This document shows positions 8,650-16,887 of a stretch of 64,000 bases of DNA, piece by piece. Position 1 is the first letter of the stretch. Each line of letters opens with the position of its first letter. The stretch comes from Candidatus Abyssobacteria bacterium SURF_5. Its GTDB lineage: Bacteria; Abyssobacteria; SURF-5. A program made the translations under genes and the position numbers. Under the pieces are notes generated by a model. That model did no database searches and was not told the DNA's origin. It saw only the letters and a list, made by a program, of their open reading frames with translations. The stretch is from the NCBI GenBank assembly GCA_003598085.1, contig QZKU01000144.1:13265-77264 (forward strand), given 5' to 3'.

Positions 8650-9486
8650 TCAGATCACATAGTAAAAGAGAGCGGTGAAAATCAAATCGGCAACGATGAT
8701 CAAGAAAATCGAGGTGACGACAGAAGAGGTTGTGGCGCGACCCACACCTTCGGCGCCTCCCCTGACGGAAAAACCGTAGTAGCAGCCGACCATGGCGATT
8801 ATCATCCCAAAGGCCACGCTCTTGATCAAACCGGTGATGATATCCCGCATGACAAGATAATCGACCGTATACGAATAATAGAGATTGTAATTCATCTCGA
8901 GGCTGTAAACGCCGATGAGCATGCCGCCGGCAATGCCCACAAGGTCAGCGATCATCGTGAGGCAGGGTTGCATGCAGATCATGGCGAGGAGCTTGGGCGC
9001 CACCAGGAATTTGATCGGATGGAGCGCCATCGATTCCAGCGCATCGACTTCTTCCGAGACCACCATGGTGCCGATTTCCGCCGCAAAAGCGGACCCGCTC
9101 CTGCCCGCCATGATGACGGCCGCGATCAGCGGGCCGAGTTCCCGGGTCATCACCACGCCGACAATCGGGGGAACATACAGCAGCGCGCCGAACTGCTCGA
9201 GTTGATAAGCCGACTGCATCGCCATGATCGCGCCGACGAGCGCGCAGATGAAACTGACGATCGGGATCGAATCGAAGCCGACAATAACCATGTGGCGGAG
9301 CACGCTCTTCCAGCGCATTCCCCGCGACGTGAAGGGGGCGATGAAGCTCCATTCCAGCGCCTGAAGAGTCAAGCGCAAAAGGCGCCGAGCGGCCCGAATA
9401 ACTGAAAACAACCTGTTTCCGAAGTAGCCAAAGAAAGCATTTAGCGCTTCGGCCGGATCTGGAGAGCTTCGGATTCGGTTTGGCAT
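8650..9486 (-). CDS. mlaE: MlaE-like phospholipid ABC transporter permease
   Basis: 278 residues, mostly membrane. The conserved MlaE core is visible: PIVSFICALVGAIMAMQSAYQLEQFG, then MTRELGPLIAAVIMAGRSGSAFAAEIGTM and EVDALESMALHPIKFLVAPK, then five or six hydrophobic helices. It is the permease of the MlaFED lipid transporter. The assigned ATG at 9486 lies inside the preceding STAS gene (46-bp overlap); no better start exists before a methionine at residue 57 that would remove the N-terminal amphipathic segment. It should act in retrograde or anterograde glycerophospholipid movement across the envelope. Confidence 0.9.
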   Translation of the reverse strand: MPNRIRSSPDPAEALNAFFGYFGNRLFSVIRAARRLLRLTLQALEWSFIAPFTSRGMRWKSVLRHMVIVGFDSIPIVSFICALVGAIMAMQSAYQLEQFGALLYVPPIVGVVMTRELGPLIAAVIMAGRSGSAFAAEIGTMVVSEEVDALESMALHPIKFLVAPKLLAMICMQPCLTMIADLVGIAGGMLIGVYSLEMNYNLYYSYTVDYLVMRDIITGLIKSVAFGMIIAMVGCYYGFSVRGGAEGVGRATTSSVVTSIFLIIVADLIFTALFYYVI

Positions 9487-9782
9487 ATCTGGAATACCTG
9501 GTGAAGGCGGGCCAGCTTGAAGACTTCGGAAACCCGCTCGTTGAGGCCGACAAGACGGACGATGCCGGAATATCGTTTCGCCAGTTGGAACCCTTCTACC
9601 AGTGTGGCGACTCCCGAACTGTCTATATATGTCACCTCAGAGAGATTGACGACAATCGGCGAAAGCTCTTTTTTGACGGAATCCAATATCGCCTCGCGCA
9701 AGGACGGCGACGAGTACAGGTCCACTTCGCCTTCGGCCCGTATGATGACGGCCCGTCCCGCACGTTCAGTCTTAACCACCAT
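9441..9782 (-). CDS. STAS-domain protein (SpoIIAA/RsbV type, or MlaB-like)
   Basis: 113 residues forming a single STAS domain. The motif VTYIDSSGVATL places the phosphorylatable serine at 55/56, as in SpoIIAA and RsbV; EVDLYSSPSLREAI near the N-terminus is also typical. It overlaps the start of mlaE by 46 bp and the stop of the RsbW-like gene by 11 bp, so it is translationally coupled to both. Two readings are possible: anti-sigma factor antagonist paired with the kinase next door, or the MlaB subunit that sits on MlaF in MlaFEDB. The overlap with mlaE favours a functional link with Mla; the kinase favours phospho-control. SD GGAG before ATG 9782. Confidence 0.8.
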   Translation of the reverse strand: MVVKTERAGRAVIIRAEGEVDLYSSPSLREAILDSVKKELSPIVVNLSEVTYIDSSGVATLVEGFQLAKRYSGIVRLVGLNERVSEVFKLARLHQVFQICQTESEALQIRPKR

Positions 9783-10227
9783 TGTCGTGCTCCGCGGAGG
9801 AGAGAAGCTTTGTCATGTGGATTTCATTGCCGACCTCATGTGTGGTCTCGTACTCGACTTCGTCCATCATGCATCTGATCATGTGAACGCCAAGACCGCC
9901 CGGCTGGACTGAGGCCGCGTCCGGCGGCCGAATGCGCGAAAGGTCGATCTTCTCACCGAAATCCCTGATGCTGATCTTGATCCTGTCCTCGTGCAACTCG
10001 CATTTGATCACAATGATCTCGTCGGGCTTGCCTTTATAACTATGGCGTATGATGTTTGAACAGGCTTCACCGACCGCCAGGCAGATCCTGTCGCGGTCCT
10101 TGAGGGAAAACCCGTTCAATTCCGCAAGTTCTGCGATAAGGCTGCGTACGATGCGCAAGAACCGAGGAATGGATGGGATAGAGAGACTGACGGTTTGAAT
10201 GGGATGTTCCGGATCTCGCTGGTTCAC
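9772..10227 (-). CDS. RsbW/SpoIIAB-like serine kinase (HATPase_c)
   Basis: 151 residues with the GHKL ATP-binding fold: N-box AVGEACSNIIRHSY (about 51-64), G1-type IRDFGEKID (about 92-100) and the glycine loop PGGLGVHMI (about 112-120). There is no histidine-kinase dimerisation domain, so it is an anti-sigma-factor-type serine kinase. It starts with GTG overlapping the rpe stop (GTGA) and its stop overlaps the STAS gene start, making an antagonist/kinase pair. No sigma factor is encoded nearby. It may phosphorylate the STAS protein's DSSG serine and so control either a distant sigma factor or the Mla transporter (inference). Confidence 0.82.
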   Translation of the reverse strand: MNQRDPEHPIQTVSLSIPSIPRFLRIVRSLIAELAELNGFSLKDRDRICLAVGEACSNIIRHSYKGKPDEIIVIKCELHEDRIKISIRDFGEKIDLSRIRPPDAASVQPGGLGVHMIRCMMDEVEYETTHEVGNEIHMTKLLSSAEHDNGG

Positions 10228-10871
10228 GCTTGGGTACCGCGCAGGCCTCTGATAGCCAGCGCATAGTCCGACGTCGAGAAAACGGAAGAGCCCGCTACCA
10301 GAATGTCGGCGCCGGCCTTGACAACGGCCGCGGCATTTTCCGTAGTGATGCCGCCGTCGACCTGGAGATTCACCCGGTTTCCAATAAGCTCTTTTGCGTG
10401 CGCGATTTTCTTTAATATCTGTGGAATGAATTTTTGGCCGCTGAACCCGGGGTTTACCGACATGATCAGCACCATATCGAGATCGTCAACCATGTATCTG
10501 ACGTTATCGATCGGCGTGGACGGATTCAATGAAGCGCCGGCCCTGACACCCAGATCCTTGATCTGATGGATTACCCGATGAAGATGAGGGCACGATTCGA
10601 CGTGAACTGTGATGATGTCCGCCCCCACACTCGCAAATTCTTCTATATAGTCGGCCGGATTCTCAATCATCAGGTGGACATCGAGCGGGACGGTGGCAAC
10701 CGATTTAATTGCCCGTATAACAGCCGGCCCGAACGTGATATTCGGGACGAAATGACCGTCCATGACGTCCAGATGGAGCAAGTCGGCGCCGGCCTGCTCG
10801 ACGGCAGTCACTTCTTCGGCCAACCGGCGAAAATCAGCGGATAGAATTGATGGGGCGATTTGGACTCTCAC
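10224..10871 (-). CDS. rpe: ribulose-phosphate 3-epimerase
   Basis: 215 residues, the standard length for Rpe. It interconverts ribulose-5-phosphate and xylulose-5-phosphate in the pentose phosphate pathway. Signature segments are LHLDVMDGHFVPNITFGP (metal-binding Asp and His), VHLMIENP, MSVNPGFSGQKFIP (phosphate and catalytic loop) and QVDGGITTENA with the second catalytic aspartate. GTG start with GTGA overlaps on both sides (PASTA gene upstream, RsbW-like gene downstream), so all are translated from one mRNA. Confidence 0.93.
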   Translation of the reverse strand: MRVQIAPSILSADFRRLAEEVTAVEQAGADLLHLDVMDGHFVPNITFGPAVIRAIKSVATVPLDVHLMIENPADYIEEFASVGADIITVHVESCPHLHRVIHQIKDLGVRAGASLNPSTPIDNVRYMVDDLDMVLIMSVNPGFSGQKFIPQILKKIAHAKELIGNRVNLQVDGGITTENAAAVVKAGADILVAGSSVFSTSDYALAIRGLRGTQA

Positions 10872-11863
10872 CGCATGATCCTTTCTGTTTCAAGCACGTC
10901 GTCAAGGTAAACCTTTACCGTACACTGAGCCGAATATCCGAAAGCCGCCCGGATACCGGCGCCCGGTTCTTCGATCTCATTATATATGGTTCTAATTCCT
11001 TCCGGATCGGTGACTTCAATGCGCACCGATTTCGACCAGAACCCGTAGGGCACCTGGTAAATGAAAACAGCCTGTTTGCGCTCAAGCTCATTCACTTCCC
11101 CCTTCAGACTGCTCACCACCAGCGAGATCGTATCTCCCTGGCGCACCAGCAGGCCCGGCCGCGGATTCTGGTCAAGTACTGTCCCCTGCGGGCGGCTAAA
11201 ATCTATTCTCGGCATTATTTCCCCGATCTGGATTCCCATTGCCTCCAGAATACGGCCCGCCAGCTCTACCGAGGCTCCCGCGAAATCAGGTAATCGGTAT
11301 TTTCGAGGATATTGGCCGAGACTCACCAACACGTTTACCGGCGTGTCACGCTCAACCTGTTGCCCGGCCGCCGGCATTTGCGCAATCACCGTATCTGCCA
11401 CCTTTTGATGATGAACTCTCGAAATCCGCCCCGCTTTCAGACCGGCCCGGTTCAGTTCGACCTGGGCTTCCCGCACCGGTTTGCCTGAGACATCAGGCAC
11501 CTGCGAGATCTGGCTCCCCAGGCTGATCACCACCGAGATCGACGCCCCCTCCTTTATTACCGACCCCGGAAGCGGATCTTGCGATACAATGAAGTTCTCC
11601 GGAATCAACGAGCTGTTTCTGGCGCCGGCTTTCTTTAATTCGAGCCGGCGCTCACTCACCAGATCGAGCGCCTCCACTACGCTCTTGTTCACCAGGTTCG
11701 GAACAACCACTTTCTCACCATGCTTGATGATGAGGTTCAGCGCCAGCAGCCCAAAAACAACGGCCGAAGCCAGGAAAACAACGGCCCCGATCGCGATTTT
11801 CACAAACGGCGTCGTTACCAGCTTCTTGACGGAATTCTGATCCTGTTTTACTTCGTTTTGCAC
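10868..11863 (-). CDS. membrane-anchored protein with three PASTA domains
   Basis: 331 residues. A transmembrane helix (about 23-45, IAIGAVVFLASAVVFG) follows a short cytoplasmic tail. Three PASTA repeats follow, starting near VVPNLVNKS, SQVPDVSGK and YRLPDFAGA and each ending in a V-x-V-x-SLG/VSS strand. PASTA domains bind peptidoglycan fragments and usually form the outer part of Ser/Thr kinases or PBPs; here neither a kinase nor a transpeptidase domain is present. The start is a GTG at 11863 with no clear SD, 12 bp after rsmB. The rsmB-PASTA-rpe order is common in several diderm phyla (from memory). Function unknown. Confidence 0.8.
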   Translation of the reverse strand: MQNEVKQDQNSVKKLVTTPFVKIAIGAVVFLASAVVFGLLALNLIIKHGEKVVVPNLVNKSVVEALDLVSERRLELKKAGARNSSLIPENFIVSQDPLPGSVIKEGASISVVISLGSQISQVPDVSGKPVREAQVELNRAGLKAGRISRVHHQKVADTVIAQMPAAGQQVERDTPVNVLVSLGQYPRKYRLPDFAGASVELAGRILEAMGIQIGEIMPRIDFSRPQGTVLDQNPRPGLLVRQGDTISLVVSSLKGEVNELERKQAVFIYQVPYGFWSKSVRIEVTDPEGIRTIYNEIEEPGAGIRAAFGYSAQCTVKVYLDDVLETERIMR

Positions 11864-11875
11864 AAACTTATTATA

Positions 11876-13222
11876 TTATAATCGCCTGAGACGGGCAATG
11901 AAAAACCCGTCCATGTTCTCATCGCCCGGTAAAATCTGCACAAACCCCTTGCTTGTCAGATATTTCTCCAGGGGTTTGGGTACGTGCGGATCGACCTCAA
12001 ACCGGCTGTGCCGACTCAAGAACCCCTCAACCAATCGCTCATTCTCTCTTTTTGCAATCGTACACGTTGAATATACCAACAGCCCGCCCGGCTTCAGACA
12101 TTCCGAAGCGCGTTCGAGGATCTTTGCTTGCAACTCGACCAAAGCCGGGATCTGCTCGGGTCGCAGCCGCCATTTCAAATCCACGCGCCTTCGTATCACT
12201 CCGAGCCCCGAACACGGAACGTCGGCCAGAACCCGGTCGGCGCCGGAAAAAAGAGGCGTGAGGTCTTCCGTCGCGTCCTGTTCTTTCGTCTCGACGATAG
12301 CGGCGCCCAGACGCGCCGCATTTTCTCTGATGAGACCAAGACGATGCTCATGCACGTCGAGCGCATTTATCTTTCCCTGATTCCGCATTAACGCCGCCAG
12401 ATGTGTCGCTTTTCCCCCCGGACCCGCACACGCGTCGAGTACCGTGTGACCCGGGCGGACGTCGAGACAATAAGACGCAAACATCGAGCTCACGTCCTGC
12501 AGATAGAAAAGTCCTTTCTCATGAGCCGGCAGTTTCCACGGGGTCGCGCCAGCGGCAAATTCGACGGCTTCTTCGAGCAGTGGGACGGGCGACGCTTGAA
12601 CGCCCTCGCGCTCGAGTTGCTCCAGAAGTTTTCGCCGGTCCGTTCGAAGCGCGTTCACGCGCGCGCTGAGAGGAGGCATCTTGTTGTTGTTCTTCAGGAT
12701 CGTGATCGTCCGCTCCGATCCCCAATCCTGAATGAACTGCTCCACCATCCACTGAGGGTGCGAGTACTTTACCGAAAGATCGGCGGCATTATCTTCAGGA
12801 AGCGCGTCAACCGCCCGGAGCAGTTCTTCCCGGTGCGAATTTCGGAGCACCGCGTTCACGAGTCCCGCAGTGCCGGCATGCCCGTATTTCTTTGCCAGCT
12901 TGACGGATTCGTCGACCGCAGCCGATTTGGGTACCCGATCAAGATACAGAATCTGGTACAGCCCCAGGCGGAGAATATTCCGTATCCAGGAAGATAATTC
13001 CTCGAGCGGTGTCGTGCTTTGGCGGCTCAGCGCCCAGTCGAGCGTTCCTCTCGTGCGGAGAGCGCCCATCACGAGCTGATGAATGAAGGCGCGCGCCAGA
13101 TCGGACGCAGCCGCTTCCTCTTGCGATGCGAGCAGCAGTTTCGTGAACGAAAGAGCGGCCTCCGTTTTCCGGAGAATTTTCAGCGCCTGTTCCCGCGCCG
13201 GATCAACCAGTTGTTTCGGCAT
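11876..13222 (-). CDS. rsmB: 16S rRNA (cytosine-967-C5)-methyltransferase
   Basis: 448 residues, the usual size of RsmB/Sun. The N-terminal ~140 residues are a NusB-like RNA-binding domain (ALKILRKTEAALSFTKLLLAS to ELLRAVDALPED). The C-terminal methyltransferase has the SAM motif VLDACAGPGGKATHLA, motif IV ADVPCSGLGVIRRRVDLKWR and the nucleophile motif VYSTCTI. It transfers methyl from SAM to C967 of 16S rRNA. The gene lies between fmt and the PASTA gene on the same strand, matching the widespread fmt-rsmB pairing. Confidence 0.93.
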   Translation of the reverse strand: MPKQLVDPAREQALKILRKTEAALSFTKLLLASQEEAAASDLARAFIHQLVMGALRTRGTLDWALSRQSTTPLEELSSWIRNILRLGLYQILYLDRVPKSAAVDESVKLAKKYGHAGTAGLVNAVLRNSHREELLRAVDALPEDNAADLSVKYSHPQWMVEQFIQDWGSERTITILKNNNKMPPLSARVNALRTDRRKLLEQLEREGVQASPVPLLEEAVEFAAGATPWKLPAHEKGLFYLQDVSSMFASYCLDVRPGHTVLDACAGPGGKATHLAALMRNQGKINALDVHEHRLGLIRENAARLGAAIVETKEQDATEDLTPLFSGADRVLADVPCSGLGVIRRRVDLKWRLRPEQIPALVELQAKILERASECLKPGGLLVYSTCTIAKRENERLVEGFLSRHSRFEVDPHVPKPLEKYLTSKGFVQILPGDENMDGFFIARLRRL

Positions 13223-13249
13223 AACGTCAGAATATCGGCCGGAAGATAA

Positions 13250-14185
13250 TCACGAGCCCAAGATGACGCCCGGTTTGACCGGGTGCCCTCGCAAAAATTC
13301 AGCTGTCCTCAGGCGCTTGCCGCCGGCCAATTGAAGTTCCAGCACACGCATTGTTCCGCCCGAGGCCTGAATCACAAGATCGTTGCCCTCTGCGGCAAGA
13401 ACCTCGCCCGGCTCGCCGGTATCTTCGCGCGTTCCGGCGGGAACGGTCCTCCAGATTTTCAGGGGCTTGCCTTCCAGCAAGGTTTCGGAGCCGGGCCAGG
13501 GATTGAACGCTCTCACGCGGTTATGGATTTCTTCCGGCGCCCGATTCCAATCTATCCGGGTCTCTTCTTTCGTTATCTTTTTGGTTATGGTCGCCTGGGT
13601 CGCATCCTGCGGTTGGAGAGTTATCGTTTCTTCCTCCATCCCGTCGAGGGTTTCGACCATCAAAGAGGCTCCGATTTGCGACAGTCTATCATGAAGCGTT
13701 CCTGCCGTGTCATCGTCCGCTATGCTGACTTTCCGCTGCAGGAGAATGTCGCCTGTGTCCATTCCTTCGTTCAGCAGCATGGTGCTCACTCCGGTTTCGC
13801 GGTCGCCGGCCAAGAGGGCGGCTTGTATCGGTGACGGTCCTCGGTACTTCGGGAGGAGCGAGGCGTGCAGGTTGATGCAGCCGAGGCGAGGGGCTGAAAG
13901 AAATTCTCGCTTGAGGATTTGACCGTAAGCAACAACAATGGCGGCGTCCGGTGCAAGCAGGCGCACCTGCTGCACAACTTCGGGCGATGACGCTTTCTCC
14001 GGCTGAAGAACAGGAATGCCGAAAGCGGAAGCCGTTTGCTTTACCGGGGTCGGCGTCACACGCAGCCCGCGGCTGCGCGCCCGGTCCGGCTGGCTGATAA
14101 CGGCGGCAATTCGGTGGTGACTTTGCTGGATGCGTTCGAGGGTGGGGACAGCAAACGCAGGGGTGCCGAGAAAGATTATTTTCAC
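13250..14185 (-). CDS. fmt: methionyl-tRNA formyltransferase
   Basis: 311 residues, standard for Fmt, which formylates Met-tRNAfMet with 10-formyl-THF for translation initiation. The N-terminal transformylase core begins IIFLGTPAFAVPTLE. The catalytic region GCINLHASLLPKYRGPSPIQAA (about 103-124) contains the conserved Asn and His, and TGVSTM and GMDTGDIL follow. The C-terminal OB-like tRNA-binding domain covers about 205-305. GTG start at 14185 with AAGAAGAAAAG as SD. It follows ybaB by 10 bp and precedes rsmB by 27 bp in the same transcription unit. Confidence 0.93.
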   Translation of the reverse strand: MKIIFLGTPAFAVPTLERIQQSHHRIAAVISQPDRARSRGLRVTPTPVKQTASAFGIPVLQPEKASSPEVVQQVRLLAPDAAIVVAYGQILKREFLSAPRLGCINLHASLLPKYRGPSPIQAALLAGDRETGVSTMLLNEGMDTGDILLQRKVSIADDDTAGTLHDRLSQIGASLMVETLDGMEEETITLQPQDATQATITKKITKEETRIDWNRAPEEIHNRVRAFNPWPGSETLLEGKPLKIWRTVPAGTREDTGEPGEVLAAEGNDLVIQASGGTMRVLELQLAGGKRLRTAEFLRGHPVKPGVILGS

Positions 14186-14195
14186 GCTTTTCTTC

Positions 14196-14510
14196 TTACA
14201 TGAGCCCCGGAAGCTTCAGGTTCATTCCGCCGGCTATTTTGGACATCTCCGCCGTGGCCAGTTCTTCCGCCTTGCGAAGAGCCTCATTAACCGCCGCAAG
14301 CGTCAAATCCTGCAGCATCTCAATATCATTCGGGTCAACCACCTCGGGCGAAATCTGGATGGATTGGATTTCCCGCCTGCCGTTGGCGACTACTTTAACC
14401 ATCCCGCCCCCTGTGGTGGCCTCGACCGTCTTCGTACCAAGCTCATCCTGCAGCTTGCTCATTTTTTCCTGAAGCTGCCGCGCCTGCTTCATGATCTTTC
14501 CCATATCCAT
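14196..14510 (-). CDS. YbaB/EbfC-family nucleoid-associated protein
   Basis: 104 residues, typical of YbaB/EbfC proteins, which form small dimers that bind DNA. It shows [22 protein letters not shown] at the N-terminus, the glycine-rich [20 protein letters not shown] turn and [25 protein letters not shown]. It lies 26 bp after dnaX, the classic dnaX-ybaB arrangement (often followed by recR, which is absent here; fmt follows instead). SD AGGAAGGAG lies well upstream of the ATG. Confidence 0.9.
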   Translation of the reverse strand: MDMGKIMKQARQLQEKMSKLQDELGTKTVEATTGGGMVKVVANGRREIQSIQISPEVVDPNDIEMLQDLTLAAVNEALRKAEELATAEMSKIAGGMNLKLPGLM

Positions 14511-14536
14511 ATCGAACGCTCCTTCCTGAGGTGAAG

Positions 14537-16261
14537 CTAATCACTTACGTATACAATTTTGCCATTAAAGAGTTCCAGAACCTTTTTCACTATCGGGTTT
14601 TTCAGCGCCCGCTCGACAAGTTGTTCCTTTTCTGCCTCCGGAGGAGGCGTCCTCGACGGCGGCTCTTTTGCTCGGTGGGATACGGGATGAGCTTCCGCAG
14701 TAATCATCTTTATCTTGATGGCTCTCCCGCTGACAGTTCGCAGCGTCTGCTCCAGGAGCATCGTCATTTCCTTCTGCTCCAAATGTCGCCTATTGTAGCT
14801 GTGCTCCGGCGCAAAACTGATGATCATCTGATCGTTATCCAGTCCGCAGAAGCTGCCGCGCTGCAAGAAAGAGTAAATCGACATCCGGTGTTTCTGGATT
14901 TCCCCCAGGAATTGGTTCCATAAGTCAAGCTGGGACTGAGGCTCCTCTTCCCCGGGGTCTTCCGCCGGGCGGTGTTCGATGGGCTCTTCAATCCTTTCGG
15001 GCTCGTCCCCGATTTCATTTGCGCCGTCATATGAATAAGTCGATTCGGAAACGCCGCTTTTCTCCGACACGGGCGTTCCCCCATCCGTCGGCGAAGCACC
15101 CGAATCCCCGCGGGTTTTCTGCAATCGTCTCTCGAGAGAAGTCAGCTTCGAGAGAATGCTTTCAACCGACACCTCGCCGCCGAGATGAGCAAGCCTGATA
15201 ATCACCATTTCGAGCGCCACCCTCGGCGAGGGCAATTGACGGAAGCGGCTCTCGAGTTCCGACAAGTCCTGGACTATCTTGACGATGTTCGTTTGTTCAT
15301 ACTTTTTGCAGATTTTTTTCAGATCGGCTATCTCTTCCTCCGGCAGATCAATAAGGGCCTCATTCTTTGGGTAGGTGGCCAGAAGAAGGTTCCGAAAATA
15401 GAGGGTCAACTCCTTGAGGAACTGACCCAAGTCCTTTCCCCGCTCCACGACGTCGTCGATGATTTGCAGGATAGAAATGGAATCTCCGGCCGAGATCGAG
15501 ATCGCCAGTTGGCGGTAAAGCTCCTGACCCACCGTTCCAAGCATCGCGTGCACGTCATCAAGCAATATCTCGCCGTCGCTGAACGAGACCAGTTGATCAA
15601 GAATACTGAGAGCATCGCGCATGCTGCCTTCAGATGAACGGGCGATGGCGAATAGTGCGCGATCCGCTATCTGCAAATGCTCCGTTTCCGCAACTTCTTT
15701 CAGGCGACCGTGTATCTGGCGCGATGTCAAGCGGCGAAAGTCGAAGCGCTGGCAGCGCGAGAGAACGGTTGTTGGAATTTTATGAGCCTCGGTGGTGGCC
15801 AGGATGAATTTGACGTGGGCGGGCGGCTCCTCCAGCGTTTTCAGAAACGCGTTGAATGCGGCGGTCGAAAGCATGTGGACTTCGTCGATGATGTACACTT
15901 TATACCGCAAGTTTGCAGGCGCTATCTTTACATTTTCGCGCAGGGCACGGATATCATCGACGCTGTTGTTGGAGGCGCCGTCTATTTCAATAACGTCGAT
16001 CGAGCGACCCAGCCCGATCTCAGTGCACGCTTCGCACTCGCCGCACGGCTCGCCGTCGGCCGCGACTGGGCAGTTAAGCGCTTTCGCGAAGATCCGGGCT
16101 GTCGTCGTCTTTCCAATGCCGCGCGGGCCGACGAAGAGATAGGCATGCGCGGTGCGGCCGGACCGGATCGAGTTGAGCAGCGTTGTGGTGATATGTTCCT
16201 GCCCCACGACATCGCGGAACTGCTTCGGGCGCCATTTTCTCGCTAATACGACGTAGGACAC
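14537..16261 (-). CDS. dnaX: DNA polymerase III subunit tau (gamma/tau)
   Basis: 574 residues. The AAA+ clamp-loader ATPase has Walker [10 protein letters not shown] (44-52), zinc-binding cysteines at 64, 73, 76 and 79 (NC, PC, EC, AC), Walker [10 protein letters not shown], sensor 1 ILATT and the SRC arginine-finger motif LSRCQRFDF. The region after about 370 is low-complexity and acidic ([18 protein letters not shown]), followed by a C-terminal domain (about 440-574) that should contact the polymerase. It loads the beta clamp during replication. GTG start with SD AGAAGGAGAAGC. I did not identify a slippery heptamer for a gamma-type frameshift product. Confidence 0.95.
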   Translation of the reverse strand: MSYVVLARKWRPKQFRDVVGQEHITTTLLNSIRSGRTAHAYLFVGPRGIGKTTTARIFAKALNCPVAADGEPCGECEACTEIGLGRSIDVIEIDGASNNSVDDIRALRENVKIAPANLRYKVYIIDEVHMLSTAAFNAFLKTLEEPPAHVKFILATTEAHKIPTTVLSRCQRFDFRRLTSRQIHGRLKEVAETEHLQIADRALFAIARSSEGSMRDALSILDQLVSFSDGEILLDDVHAMLGTVGQELYRQLAISISAGDSISILQIIDDVVERGKDLGQFLKELTLYFRNLLLATYPKNEALIDLPEEEIADLKKICKKYEQTNIVKIVQDLSELESRFRQLPSPRVALEMVIIRLAHLGGEVSVESILSKLTSLERRLQKTRGDSGASPTDGGTPVSEKSGVSESTYSYDGANEIGDEPERIEEPIEHRPAEDPGEEEPQSQLDLWNQFLGEIQKHRMSIYSFLQRGSFCGLDNDQMIISFAPEHSYNRRHLEQKEMTMLLEQTLRTVSGRAIKIKMITAEAHPVSHRAKEPPSRTPPPEAEKEQLVERALKNPIVKKVLELFNGKIVYVSD

Positions 16262-16337
16262 TGCTTCTCCTTCTATTTAATCGAGCCCCGGGAGCCGGCA
16301 ACAGGACCCCTTAGATTTTGATGCATCAAAAAAATTT

Positions 16338-16608
16338 GGCTCGTGCACCCGCCCTCGATTCACTTCACAGGCCGCTTTCCGGACCGCCAACTCAGACCAG
16401 GTTACCTCCGGCACACCGGACAGTCGCTTACCGCTGCTCCCTTCCGGGCCTGGCGGGGTTGGGCAATATCCGATTGCGAAGGACCCGCTCCTCATCGCCG
16501 GCGTATCCGGCGCAGACACCTGATCCATCAAACCTCAGACGGGAATTCGATCTCGCTAAAGCGGGTTGCGAGTACAGGGCACCGCTAACTCCCCATCTAG
16601 CACGAGCC
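16338..16608 (-). ncRNA. ffs: signal recognition particle RNA, large bacterial type
   Basis: About 271 nt on the minus strand. The 5' end GGCTCGTG (16608-16601) pairs with CACGAGCC at the 3' end (16345-16338). Next to the 5' end lies the Alu-domain sequence GCTAGATGGGGAGTTAGCGG followed by TGCCCTGTA, as in Bacillus- and Thermus-type SRP RNAs. The S-domain apex CCGGAAGGGAGCAGC, with flanking CCAGGCC, is the Ffh-binding loop. A run of seven T follows the 3' end and probably terminates transcription. It lies between tRNA-Ser and dnaX, a frequent neighbourhood for this gene. It has the long form with an Alu domain, not the 4.5S hairpin of gammaproteobacteria. Confidence 0.92.
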
Positions 16609-16677
16609 GAAACATGACCGATCTTTAGACGCGCCGCCTAAAATTTGCGCTTTCAGTCGCTCTGATTATCTCAAGAA

Positions 16678-16773
16678 TGGCGGAGAGGGAGGGATTTGAA
16701 CCCCCGAGGCGAGTTTTAGCCCGCCTAGCCGATTTCGAGTCGGCCGCTTTCAACCGAGCTCAGCCACCTCTCC
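16678..16773 (-). tRNA. tRNA-Ser (anticodon CGA)
   Basis: The acceptor arm GGAGAGG pairs with CCTCTCC, followed by G and an encoded CCA. The anticodon stem-loop GCCGA-CTCGAAA-TCGGC gives CGA, reading UCG. The long variable arm (TAGGCGGGCTAAAACTCGCC) and the T-loop GGTTCAAATCC are typical of class II tRNA-Ser. A consensus promoter lies 36 bp upstream (16809-16836) and may also serve the SRP RNA 69 bp downstream. Confidence 0.95.
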
Positions 16774-16808
16774 AATACGAATGGCGGGCACAGATGTCCC
16801 GCCTTTCA

Positions 16809-16836
16809 ATTATAGCATGTTTCGACAAAGTTTCAA
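16809..16836 (-). promoter_or_regulatory. promoter of tRNA-Ser / SRP RNA
   Basis: On the minus strand TTGAAA (16836-16831), a 16-bp spacer and TATAAT (16814-16809). The predicted transcription start is about 30 nt before the tRNA 5' end, which is normal for tRNA leaders. Confidence 0.7.
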
Positions 16837-16887
16837 CCCTAAAGCAGAGGCTGGGGCCGCATGCTTCGAGGGGGGCCAAACGCTTTT

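Noticed and set aside
8641-9405. 254-codon plus-strand frame rich in His and Asp
   Set aside because: Antisense of mlaE; His/Asp richness comes from reverse codons of a membrane protein.
14537-16261. Programmed frameshift in dnaX
   Set aside because: I found no clear slippery heptamer followed by a hairpin near the end of domain III, so I do not claim a gamma product.
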